From: SIG78 sp045587205
GTDB taxonomy: Bacteria; Verrucomicrobiota; Lentisphaeria; Victivallales; Victivallaceae
DNA: 18,402 nt
NCBI GenBank assembly: GCA_045587205.1
Contig: JAZNBV010000007.1
Location: forward strand, 1 to 18,402
Direction: 5' to 3'
The notes below the pieces were generated by a model. It worked only from the letters and a program-made list of their open reading frames with translations. It was not told the DNA's origin and searched no databases. Shown here piece after piece: positions 1-6,656 of this stretch (the first letter of the stretch is position 1; every line of letters starts with the position of its first letter). A program made the position numbers and the translations under genes.

Positions 1-105
1 GCGACTTCCGTCAGGTAATCTGTATTGAAGGTAATAGACTCCATTTTGTTTGTAAACTCTCCCGGTTCCGTTAGCTCTTCGCTTCAATTCTTTGTTTTTT
101 GGCAT
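1..105 (-). CDS. Probable tyrosine recombinase (phage-type integrase), N-terminal fragment cut by window edge
   Basis: Only the first 35 or so codons are in the window. The reading frame stays open to the edge, and the peptide contains GTGRVYKQNGVYYLQYRLPD. A basic leader, then G-G-x-[VI]-Y, a W/Y-Y-x-x-Y-Y strand pattern and LPDG is the usual look of the arm-binding three-stranded beta-sheet domain that opens many tyrosine recombinases. The catalytic domain (R..H-R..Y) is outside the window, so the family call is inference. Two in-frame ATGs compete, at 111 and 105. A GGAGG site at 114-118 lies only 2 nt from the first but 8 nt from the second, so 105 is preferred. A hairpin at 139-176 sits just upstream. 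A recombinase next to repeats and a GIY-YIG gene suggests the edge of an accessory or integrated segment. It could instead be another DNA-binding protein with this fold. Confidence 0.55.
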   Translation of the reverse strand, partial: MPKNKELKRRANGTGRVYKQNGVYYLQYRLPDGSR

Positions 106-138
106 AGGCATTTCCTCCGTATTGATTGAAAGTTAAAA

Positions 139-176
139 GGGTTTTCCGGATCATACATCAGTTGTCCGGAAAACCC
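139..176 (-). terminator. Strong hairpin upstream of integrase start; terminator or leader attenuator
   Basis: GGGTTTTCCGGA (139-150) and TCCGGAAAACCC (165-176) are perfect 12-bp inverted repeats around a 14-nt loop. Read leftward, the stem is followed by TTTTAAC, which resembles a short intrinsic terminator. Read rightward, it is followed by AAGAGG, which does not. The hairpin lies about 30 nt upstream of the integrase start, so it could end an incoming minus-strand transcript, attenuate the integrase message, or be a protein-binding or recombination site. Confidence 0.4.
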
Positions 177-221
177 AAGAGGAAATACCTTCTGAAAGAG
201 AACGATAACTCAACTCGTTAC

Positions 222-230
222 ATCATACCA
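222..230 (-). promoter_or_regulatory. Possible extended -10 promoter element for the integrase gene
   Basis: On the minus strand this reads TGGTATGAT, matching the extended -10 form TG-n-TATNAT. The nearest -35-like hexamer (TTGAGC, 248-253) is 20 bp away, longer than usual. If used, transcription would start near 215 and pass through the 139-176 hairpin. Confidence 0.2.
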
Positions 231-429
231 AAAAACTCTGATTTTACGCTCAAAAACTCATTTGCCATTATTTGCCAATTCTGCTGAATAACGATGTAAA
301 ACCAAGCAGTTTCACCTCAAAACAGTGTTGTGCTGTATAAAAACAAACAACGAAATGGAACAATAACGTAATATACTTGTTATAAATGAGTTAAATATAA
401 ATAAGCAAAGGATTTTTATAAAATAACCT

Positions 430-457
430 GTCCTCCGTAGCCTTGGCGACGGAGGGC
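430..457 (+). repeat. Palindromic repeat copy 1, next to the GIY-YIG gene
   Basis: CCTCCGT (432-438) pairs with ACGGAGG (449-455), with an inner GCC/GGC pairing, giving a compact hairpin. The 26 bases 430-455 recur in inverted orientation at 2401-2426 with 24 of 26 identical. From memory, related short palindromes occur near GIY-YIG genes and in spurious ORFs (RQGYGGQ-like translations) in many environmental genomes. I did not verify this by search. Confidence 0.75.
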
Positions 458-483
458 TAACGGCAGAGAATTGGAGAAATCGA

Positions 484-723
484 ATGTTCTATACTTACAT
501 TTTACGCAGTCTTTCCCAGCCGGAACAGCGTTATATCGGCAGTACAGCAGATTTGAAATCCCGTCTTGCCAAACACAACGCCGGTGAAGTTCCCCACACC
601 TCAAAGTTCAAACCGTGGAAAGTTGAAGTTTATATTGCCTTTGAAACCAAAGAAAAGGCTGCGGCATTTGAAGCATACCTCAAAACCGGTTCCGGACATA
701 CTTTCGCCAAACGGCATTTCTGA
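484..723 (+). CDS. Small GIY-YIG nuclease-domain protein
   Basis: The 79-residue protein is a single stand-alone GIY-YIG domain. It opens with YTYILRS (residues 3-9, the GIY strand), followed by RYIGST (16-21, the YIG strand). After these come a DLKSRLAKHN helix with the conserved Arg (27), FxPWKVEVYIAF, and a C-terminal KAAAFEAYLKTGSGHTFAKR helix carrying the Glu (63) that usually binds the catalytic metal. Its length matches the short UPF0213/YhbQ-like proteins. GGAG at 472-475 lies 8 nt before the ATG, fixing the start. A palindrome (430-457) lies directly upstream and a diverged inverted copy lies 1.7 kb away. Members of this family cut or nick DNA, but the cellular role of the short forms is largely unknown. 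The family assignment is firm. Function and any link to the palindromes are inference. Confidence 0.9.
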   Translation: MFYTYILRSLSQPEQRYIGSTADLKSRLAKHNAGEVPHTSKFKPWKVEVYIAFETKEKAAAFEAYLKTGSGHTFAKRHF

Positions 724-822
724 AACCGTCAAAAATCCGCATCTGCAAGTTGCAAATGCTTGCAACAAATGATATATTACCCTTAAATGGTTGATTTGAG
801 TATGAAGAATGAAGAATGAATT

Positions 823-2088
823 ATGAAAAAGTTTCTGACACTTTGGTTGTTTTTTTTGATTTCGGTAAGCTGCTTTGGCAATGTGGGCGTTTTCGGAGGA
901 AGCGGGCAGACGCCGATGCTGGAAAAGACCGCCGATATTCAAATGGTGGAAGAAGAGATCATTATGATCCCGCGCCGTGGCAATTATCCCGTTGATACTT
1001 CCTGCCGCAATCTGGATAAAATGGATTTCCGCTGCCGCTTTATTTTGCGCAATCTTTCTGATAAAAAAGTGGCTCTTCCGGTTGGATTCCCGCTTGATGT
1101 CGAACTGCGCTATCTGTGGGATGAAAAAAGACAATACAATCAACAAGCCATAATCAGTTTTTATGCCTTTACCGCCGGAACCAAAGACAAAACATTTCCG
1201 GTCCGTTTTGTGCCGTGGGATAAGAAAAAGAAATTCAGTCAACTTTTTCTCTGGGAGATGACTTTTGAACCCAAAGAAGAAATTGAACTGCTGGTCAATT
1301 ACACTATGCCGGGTTATATGGGACTGGATATGACTATTCGCAACCGGGATTGGGATAACCGCAAACCGTACAAGTGCGATTATCTTGACGAATTGACCGG
1401 CGGCAGCGGTCAGGCTCAATTCTATGTTACAGAAACCGGTTCCAGCTGGGCGGGTGTCATTGAAAAAGCGGTGTTCCGTTATTACCCTTATGATTTTGAA
1501 GAATATCTTGCCAAACGCGGAGCATGGGAAGAATCCCGCAAAGACCGGAAAAAGCGACTGGAAATGCGTAAGAAAAAGCCCAATGATTCCAGATGGCTTT
1601 TGAGTCCGGATATGCCGATGATCCGGACTTGGAATCCTGCCTTTGAGCAATGGCAGCCCAAGCAGGGGGAACACAAATCTGACCGCTATCTGGAATTGGT
1701 GTTTCAGCCGTATAAACCGGAGAAAAAGGACAATATCCGCATTGGTTATACCTTTGTCTGTATGCCGCAGACTGCCGAAGAGTTTGAAGCATACTGCTGC
1801 GTAATAAAAGGTAAGCTGAAACGAAATGCGGAATTCAAAGAAAAGGTCAAAACAGCCAATCCGAAACTTTACGAAAAATATTGGAAAAACCGCAATATCC
1901 CGCCTTACGGGGCTGCGGTGCGGAAAAATATTGCCGATGTGATACTGGAATTTTACGGCATCGCCCGCAATAATCCGGAAATCGCCGATTTTCTCGCCGA
2001 TCAAATGTGGTATCCCGTTAAAACTCCGCCGCAGATCAAAGATGATTATAAACAAACGCTCCTGAAAATATCGGAAGGCAAAGAATGA
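823..2088 (+). CDS. Exported protein of unknown function, DUF4424-like
   Basis: This 421-residue protein begins with a classic signal peptide: MKK, a hydrophobic core (residues 4-14), then SVSCFGN. Cys17 could be a weak lipobox, but the -3 residue is Ser, so ordinary Sec export is equally likely. The early part (about 22-95) has GGSGQTPMLEKTADIQM followed by FRCRFILRNLSDKKVALPVGFPL. This order (Gly-rich opening, Asp-Ile-x-Met, then an Arg-Asn-x-Ser/Thr-Asp-Lys strand leading to an Ala/Gly-Phe-Pro turn) resembles DUF4424, whose function is unknown. The middle (about 140-220) is beta-rich with a TG-SSWAG segment. The last 100 residues are Lys/Asn-rich. The Shine-Dalgarno site is weak: the leader is a repeated GAAGAAT/GAATGA run. 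A long open frame on the opposite strand is judged to be a shadow. The gene is followed by the repeat island rather than another gene, so it is probably monocistronic. Confidence 0.8.
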   Translation: MKKFLTLWLFFLISVSCFGNVGVFGGSGQTPMLEKTADIQMVEEEIIMIPRRGNYPVDTSCRNLDKMDFRCRFILRNLSDKKVALPVGFPLDVELRYLWDEKRQYNQQAIISFYAFTAGTKDKTFPVRFVPWDKKKKFSQLFLWEMTFEPKEEIELLVNYTMPGYMGLDMTIRNRDWDNRKPYKCDYLDELTGGSGQAQFYVTETGSSWAGVIEKAVFRYYPYDFEEYLAKRGAWEESRKDRKKRLEMRKKKPNDSRWLLSPDMPMIRTWNPAFEQWQPKQGEHKSDRYLELVFQPYKPEKKDNIRIGYTFVCMPQTAEEFEAYCCVIKGKLKRNAEFKEKVKTANPKLYEKYWKNRNIPPYGAAVRKNIADVILEFYGIARNNPEIADFLADQMWYPVKTPPQIKDDYKQTLLKISEGKE

Positions 2089-2273
2089 AATATCCTAACA
2101 GGTGATTTCATAAAAAAGAAATGGGAATATTTGATTGCGGATTTGATTTCGCTGGGCTTGTTTGAATTTGGACTTTATGTCGCATTGGCTTGGTATTGAC
2201 CAAAATTTCAATGGTCGCCATTCGGCTATGAAACTTGCGAAATGGAATTTCTCTATATTCTATTTTTTGTTTC

Positions 2274-2358
2274 GCTCTGTTCCCTACGCGGGTAGGTAAA
2301 TAAAAGCTATGAAAGTAACTTTTGTGCAGAAAACTTTTTAAAACTTGAAAGGCGTTTA
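2274..2358 (+). repeat. Long direct repeat, copy A
   Basis: The 85 bases starting GCTCTGTTCCC recur at 4532-4616 in the same orientation, with about 13 mismatches and no gap by eye (roughly 85% identity). Shared blocks include GGTAGGTAAATA, AGTAACTTTTGTGC and TTTTTAAAACTTGAA. This copy runs straight into the hairpin at 2351-2387. Copy B does not contain the right arm of that hairpin. Confidence 0.85.
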
Positions 2359-2387
2359 TCTTTTTGCGTAGCAACAAGATAAATGCC
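2351..2387. repeat. 17-bp near-perfect hairpin with GTA loop
   Basis: The left arm (2351-2367, GGCGTTTATCTTTTTGC) and right arm (2371-2387, GCAACAAGATAAATGCC) pair along 17 positions. There is one mismatch and one G-T pair, closed by a 3-base loop. Directly after it, AGGAAAAGGTTTTCCT (2387-2402) forms a second small inverted repeat. Confidence 0.75.
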
Positions 2388-2400
2388 AGGAAAAGGTTTT

Positions 2401-2479
2401 CCTCCTTCGCCAAGGCTACGGCGGACAAGGGAAAGGGGTGGTGGAGTTCCGTCTTCGCCGGAGGCTACGCCGTGACAAG
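2401..2479 (-). repeat. Two tandem copies of the GIY-YIG-linked palindrome
   Basis: 2401-2426 is the reverse complement of the repeat at 430-455, with 24 of 26 bases identical. A second, more diverged unit follows at about 2452-2479 (CTTCGCCGGAGGCTACGCCG, then TGACAAG), matching the unit that ends GGACAAG. About 25 bases of G-rich spacer separate the units. Confidence 0.75.
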
Positions 2480-2480
2480 T

Positions 2481-2530
2481 TGAGGAGGGAAAAAGGACCG
2501 ATCCAGCAAAAGGTCTTTTTCCCCTCCTCA
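2481..2530. repeat. Large inverted repeat (19-base arms)
   Basis: The left arm, TGAGGAGGGAAAAAGGACC (2481-2499), and the right arm, GGTCTTTTTCCCCTCCTCA (2512-2530), pair almost completely with one shifted base. The loop is 12 nt. The hairpin lies just before the end of the leftward gene. It may also slow or stop transcription arriving from both sides, though no external T tract follows it. Confidence 0.7.
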
Positions 2531-2558
2531 ATTACCGCCCCTTATTGGGAACCGAGCC

Positions 2559-4305
2559 TTATTTTTCTATACAGACTTTTGCTGTCAGAATGCTGCTGTT
2601 TTCTGCCCGGAAGATCCGGTAATGACCGTTGCGGTTGTATCCGGTTTTGCCGGTATCGCAGATTCTGCCCTGCTTCAATTCCCAGCGGCACTCCCAGTTG
2701 CGGTATTTTATGATGAGTGTTTTGCCTGAATTGGTGATGACTGTGTTTTCTGTACCGTCAAAGTGAAAGGCTGGAATCATCAAACCGACTTCGCCCTGAC
2801 CGGAAACGGTGATCTGCATACCGTTTTTATCCAGCAAATAATCAGCACTGACTTTATGTTTATTTTGCCAGGTGCAGTCGATGGAAGCCGAAGCACTTTG
2901 CTTGTATGACTGGTGTTTTCTGATTTCGTGAACCGCTTCTCTGCCGGTACCGGAAAGCCATTGACCATTTACTTTCAATTCCGGAGCGATGGCAAAAGGA
3001 ACTGCATTTTCGGCGTTGATAGTGTACTTGGGGGTGTCAGTGCCGGGTGTGGAAAGACAGATCATTTCCGGAGCATCTTTGCGGTGCAGTCTTCCCATAC
3101 CGGAAGCATCGTAGGTGTAATCAGCCCGGTAGTCGTACTCCATAAAATACTCTCCGGCACGCAGGAAAAGTTTATGGAAGTGATCGGAGAGCTGCAACGT
3201 TTCTCCTGAAATATCATCCGGCTCAGTCAACGGTATCGTTTCGTCACAGAACAAATAAGCCACATAAAGAAACGAGGCAGTCGTTATCATATATTTATCA
3301 AAGTAGGCATATTTTTCGCAGCCGTATTTTGATTCGCGGGGGAAGCGGTTTTTTATGTGATTAATGGGTTTTTCCGCAAGATAGTATTCGATATTTTTTA
3401 CTGCCCGGCGGGCGGCACCCCGGAATCTGGCAGCGGTTTTCATATCTCCTGCTTTGGCATAACGGCAGGCTTCGTATTCCATAATGATCGCGCAGCCTGT
3501 TTCGTTATGAAGAAACTGGTTGCTTCTGCCGCCGTAAGGCAGCGAGCCGGTGACTGAAATCATTTTTTCTGTCAGCATACCGCCGCGCTTCAATACATCA
3601 TCCCACCGGGCAAAGTATTTTCCACGGTAGCCGAAATGTATCATTACGGCAAACAATCCACGGGTTCCCTGATCATAAACCATCGGTTCGTTGGGATCGC
3701 GGTACATACCGTTTTCTTCCACCCATTGCAGCTGCGATGCCGCCTGAATATCTATGAAGTTCATATCTTTGGGGGCAACGCCGATATAGTAACGCATCCA
3801 TTCGCTGACCATACAGAATGCTGCCCAGTTGTAGACAGGGGAATCTTCTTTTACAGCATAAACTTTGTAAGATCTGGCGACTGTCACATCTTTGAGTTTG
3901 GATTTCCAGTTGTCTATTTGAGACTGGGGAAAGATTTGCTTTTTTTTCCAGCTCCATAAGGCAGAAAATGATTTCTTTGACGCTGAATTCATTGGCGATA
4001 TTTTTGTATTTCGGCATTTCCGTACAGCAAAGATCCATCATCTTGACGAAACGGTCCACCAGATCAGTGCGTTTGCCGTGCGCAATCAATATACCGATAT
4101 TGGCAGTCAGACGGGGAAAACCGTGTTCTTTCAAACCACCTGTTTTTACCTCGTTGTAATAGCGGTCAATATGGTCGGTGGAATAAGCGGAAAGGACTTT
4201 TTCCATCAAATCAATATAAATGGATTTTTTCATAATATGGCTACTTTCTGCAGAAATTAATGACAATGATGCCAAAACAATAAAACAAAATAAAATTTTC
4301 TTCAT
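2559..4305 (-). pseudogene. Exported toroid-like protein (possible polysaccharide lyase or hydrolase), frameshifted at an A8 run
   Basis: Two overlapping minus-strand frames form one gene. The first starts at 4305 with a signal peptide (MKKILFCFIVLASLSLISA) and runs well past residue 100. The second carries the remaining roughly 460 residues. They join at a run of eight As (3940-3947). Removing one A gives a continuous frame of exactly 581 codons plus stop, reading LEKKQIFPQSQIDNW across the joint. The protein has many aromatic helical segments, including SPVYNWAAFCMVSEWMRYYIG, LPYGGRSNQFLHNETG and MEYEACRYAKAGDMKTAARF. It ends in a beta-rich tail (about 460-581). Helical repeats followed by a beta domain suggest an (alpha/alpha)-toroid polysaccharide lyase or hydrolase, as in heparinase-like proteins. 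No specific family or catalytic residues are assigned. The cause could be a sequencing error, a real mutation, phase variation or transcript slippage. Confidence 0.7.
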
Positions 4306-4484
4306 AACATTTTTTATTTCAGGTCAATATGCTGTTTATACAAGTTTTTTCTCCATCTTTGTTTTCCTGATACTGATAATATACACCGGTAAAAGGTAAA
4401 ATACAATAATTTCCGGAGTAAAGGAATTTATTTATTTGGAACAACGATCCGGCATAATTTGGTGGATAAAATCCATTATTCTGC

Positions 4485-4513
4485 TTGACAAATCGGTATT
4501 TTCATAGTATTGT
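4485..4513 (+). promoter_or_regulatory. Sigma70-type promoter for the GH35 gene
   Basis: A consensus -35 TTGACA (4485-4490) is separated by exactly 17 bp from TATTGT (4508-4513). Transcription would start near 4520, leaving a leader of about 120 nt that contains nearly all of repeat copy B. This is the best promoter match I found in the window. Confidence 0.6.
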
Positions 4514-4531
4514 TAAAAAACATTTTTTAAA

Positions 4532-4616
4532 GCTCTGTTCCCAACACAGGTAGGTAAATACAAGCTACGCGAGTAACTTTTGTGCGGGAAAATTTTTAAA
4601 ACTTGAAGGGCATTAA
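4532..4616 (+). repeat. Long direct repeat, copy B, in the GH35 leader
   Basis: This matches copy A (2274-2358) across about 85 bases at roughly 85% identity. It ends about 27 bases before the GH35 start codon, just upstream of the ribosome-binding AAGGG (4629-4633). It lies downstream of the predicted promoter, so it would be transcribed as part of the leader RNA. Confidence 0.85.
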
Positions 4617-4643
4617 CCATCTTTATTTAAGGGAATACTTTTT

Positions 4644-6437
4644 ATGAAAAAAATTGAGGTAAATAAAGGTAAAATCCTGATCGACGGAGTGGAAACCCAA
4701 ATCATTTCCGGAGCGATCCATTATTTCCGGGTGCATCCGGATTTGTGGGATGACAGGCTTGATAAAGCCGTGGCTTTCGGTTTGAACACCATCGAAACTT
4801 ATATACCGTGGAATCTGCACGAACCCCGCCCCGGTAAATATTGCTTTGAAGGCCTTGCCGATGTGGAAAAGTTTATTGACAAAGTCCACGAGCGCAACTT
4901 GAATATGATCCTGCGCCCCGGACCCTATATCTGCGCGGAGTGGGATAACGGCGGATTGCCGGCGTGGCTCGTAAAGCAGCCGGGTGTGGAACTGCGGCGG
5001 ATGAACAAGCCTTATCTTGATGCCGTCAAGCGTTACTTTGATGTACTGCTGCCCAAATTGCAGAAAAAATGCTGTACCAACGATGGACCGGTTATTCTTA
5101 TGCAACTGGAAAATGAATACGGTTCTTACGGTCACGATAAAGATTATCTGCGTTATCTGGCGGAACTTTACCGCGCTCACAATATAGATATACCTTACTT
5201 TACCAGTGACGGCTGGGAGCGGCATTATCTGCTCGGCGGCACTTTGCCTGATGTTTTTATGACCTTAAACTTCGGCAGTATGCCTGAAAATGCATTTAAA
5301 AGCGGCAGAACGATGCGCCCGGAAGGACCGGATTTTTGTATGGAATTCTGGAACGGCTGGTTTGACCATTGGGGCGAAGCACACCAGAGCCGCAATGTTC
5401 AAGTTGCCGATACATTGGAAAAAATGCTGGCAGCCGGAGCTAATGTAAATTTCTATATGTTTCACGGCGGCACCAACTTCGGGTTTTATAACGGAGCCAA
5501 TGGGAACCTTGTCCATGAGTACCGCCCGACGGTAACAAGTTACGATTACGATTGCCCGTTAAGCGAGTGCGGCGATCCCACGCCCAAATTTTTTGCCTGC
5601 CAGAAAGTGATTGCCAAATACAGCAGCAATCCGGCAATCAAAGAGGTATCCCCCAGCAAAAAAATAACCCCAATGGATGTTGAACTGACTCAAAGCGCAG
5701 CTCTATTGGATAATCTGTCCACGCTCACCAATCAGAGCGGGCAGGCTGTTACGCCGCCGGTAATGGAAGATCTGGGCGAAAATTTCGGCTTTATCCACTA
5801 CCAAACCCGGCTGGACGGCCCTTTACCGGCGCCGCCGGAAGGTACTCATCAGGCAGCGTTGCGTTTATTGGAAGTCAATGACTTTGCGCAGGTCTGGGTG
5901 GACGGGCAATATCTGGGCAGCCGCTGGCGGGATAATGGCGAAAATGTCATCCCGCTGCCCTCCATTCCGGAAACCGGTTCCCGTTTGGATATATTGGTGG
6001 AAAACTGCGGCAGAATCAATTACGGTCCCCGGCTCGGCAAAGATTTCAAAGGCATAACCGGCGGAGTGGCAGTTGCATTGCAGATGCGATTTAACTGGCA
6101 ATACAACACTTTGCCGATGAGTGATTTGAGTAAACTTGAATTTGCTGCTTTCAGTAATAAACCAACAACTTTCCATCGGGGATTTTTTGATCTTGAAGAT
6201 GTGGGAGATGCTTTCCTGCTGCGCCCCGGCGTAAAAGGTCTGGTTTGGATCAACGGCTTCAATCTGGGCCGCTATTGGGATCGGGGACCGACCGAAACGC
6301 TGTATATACCGTCGCCAGTATTGAAAAAAGGCCGCAATGAAATAATTGTGCTGGAACTGGAAAAACTTGCTTCTGATGCGGTAAAATTTTCTCCTGCGGC
6401 CATTCTCGGAAAGGAAAATCCGGAAAAACAGGCATAA
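4644..6437 (+). CDS. Beta-galactosidase, glycoside hydrolase family 35
   Basis: This 597-residue protein cleaves terminal beta-galactosides by the retaining mechanism of clan GH-A. The (beta/alpha)8 barrel spans about residues 1-310. It contains ISGAIHYFRVHPDLW (21-35), NTIETYIPWNLHEPRPG (48-64) and ILRPGPYICAEWDNGGLPAWL (89-109). It also contains LENEYGSYG with the expected acid/base Glu158, and MEFWNGWFDHWG with the expected nucleophile Glu234. MFHGGTNFGFYNGAN closes the barrel. The C-terminal half has jelly-roll features, including NDFAQVWVDGQYLGSRW and WINGFNLGRYWDRGPTETLYIP, which are typical of the family. There is no signal peptide, so it should act in the cytoplasm on imported oligosaccharides. 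The start is supported by AAGGG at 4629-4633. It is probably transcribed from the promoter at 4485-4513. The family is certain; the exact substrate (galactoside type) is not shown. Confidence 0.95.
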   Translation: MKKIEVNKGKILIDGVETQIISGAIHYFRVHPDLWDDRLDKAVAFGLNTIETYIPWNLHEPRPGKYCFEGLADVEKFIDKVHERNLNMILRPGPYICAEWDNGGLPAWLVKQPGVELRRMNKPYLDAVKRYFDVLLPKLQKKCCTNDGPVILMQLENEYGSYGHDKDYLRYLAELYRAHNIDIPYFTSDGWERHYLLGGTLPDVFMTLNFGSMPENAFKSGRTMRPEGPDFCMEFWNGWFDHWGEAHQSRNVQVADTLEKMLAAGANVNFYMFHGGTNFGFYNGANGNLVHEYRPTVTSYDYDCPLSECGDPTPKFFACQKVIAKYSSNPAIKEVSPSKKITPMDVELTQSAALLDNLSTLTNQSGQAVTPPVMEDLGENFGFIHYQTRLDGPLPAPPEGTHQAALRLLEVNDFAQVWVDGQYLGSRWRDNGENVIPLPSIPETGSRLDILVENCGRINYGPRLGKDFKGITGGVAVALQMRFNWQYNTLPMSDLSKLEFAAFSNKPTTFHRGFFDLEDVGDAFLLRPGVKGLVWINGFNLGRYWDRGPTETLYIPSPVLKKGRNEIIVLELEKLASDAVKFSPAAILGKENPEKQA

Positions 6438-6474
6438 TAATTGCAAAAAAATTGAAAATTTCACCCAAAAAATA

Positions 6475-6483
6475 TGGTACAAT
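6475..6483 (+). promoter_or_regulatory. Extended -10 motif overlapping the 5' end of the tRNA-like sequence
   Basis: TGGTACAAT fits the extended -10 pattern TG-n-TANAAT. A -35-like TTGAAA sits at 6452-6457, but the 20-bp spacing is long. If real, transcription would begin near 6490, inside the tRNA-like element and not before it. Confidence 0.3.
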
Positions 6484-6549
6484 AGCTCAGTTGACTGGAG
6501 CGATACGTTCGCATCGTATAGGTCGTGGGTTCGACTTCCATCTACTCCA
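6476..6549 (+). tRNA. tRNA-like sequence, anticodon CGC (Ala), with unpaired acceptor stem; possible tRNA pseudogene
   Basis: The core of a tRNA is clear. It has T8-A9, D stem GCTC/GAGC (6485-6488, 6498-6501) and a perfect anticodon stem ATACG/CGTAT around TTCGCAT (6508-6514), giving anticodon CGC for Ala codon GCG. A 5-base variable loop AGGTC, a T stem GTGGG/TCCAT with two G-U pairs and T loop TTCGACT follow, with A73 at 6549. The acceptor arms GGTACAA and CTACTCC pair at only 3 of 7 positions. The D loop has A where G19 is expected, and no CCA is encoded. The broken acceptor argues against a functional tRNA and for a pseudogene or another tRNA-like RNA. An alternative closing stem is CTGGAG (6495-6500) with CTCCAG (6545-6550). 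Confidence 0.45.
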
Positions 6550-6656
6550 GGTTATTTTTCTCCAGAAACAAGTGCGTAATTTGCAAAAATTCTCCGGCAG
6601 TATATATTATGCTGAAAATATTATTCTGAACAACCCTGTGTATATATATTTGAATT

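Larger units (their letters stand above)
112..483. other. AT-rich intergenic region between divergent integrase and GIY-YIG genes
   Basis: No convincing gene is seen in this 372-base stretch. It holds a perfect 12-bp inverted repeat (139-176), a possible extended -10 for the leftward gene (222-230) and a palindromic repeat (430-457) just before the GIY-YIG gene. It also has a small direct repeat of TTTGCCA spaced 9 bp apart near 260-280. The rest is AT-rich without obvious coding bias. Confidence 0.6.
2089..2558. other. Gene-free repeat island between convergent genes
   Basis: This 470-base gap lies between the end of the exported protein gene and the end of the leftward toroid-like gene. 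The first part (2089-2273) has no recognised element. The remainder is packed with repeats and hairpins, listed separately. The open frames across it are translations of repeats and are not considered genes. No terminator with a clear T tract is seen for either flanking gene, although the hairpins could serve that purpose. Confidence 0.7.
4306..4643. other. Divergent intergenic region between toroid-like gene and GH35 gene
   Basis: This 338-base region holds a good sigma70 promoter for the rightward GH35 gene (4485-4513) and repeat copy B (4532-4616). A possible leftward -10 (TATAAA on the minus strand, near 4333-4338) may serve the toroid-like gene. The remainder is AT-rich with no gene seen. 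Confidence 0.6.

Noticed and set aside
260..280. TTTGCCA direct repeat as the start of a CRISPR or iteron array
   Set aside because: Only two short copies with no regular spacing; no array anywhere in the window.
416..604. 62-codon minus-strand frame ending RQGYGGQVIL
   Set aside because: It is a translation of the palindrome at 430-457 and overlaps the GIY-YIG gene on the other strand.
601..2055. 484-codon open frame on the minus strand
   Set aside because: It is fully antisense to the exported protein gene, is rich in Phe, Ile and His with no recognisable motif, and has no ribosome site. The plus-strand frame has a signal peptide and a family-like pattern.
2108..2428. 106-codon minus-strand open frame across the repeat island
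   Set aside because: It translates repeat copy A and the flanking sequence, and has no ribosome site or family resemblance I can support.
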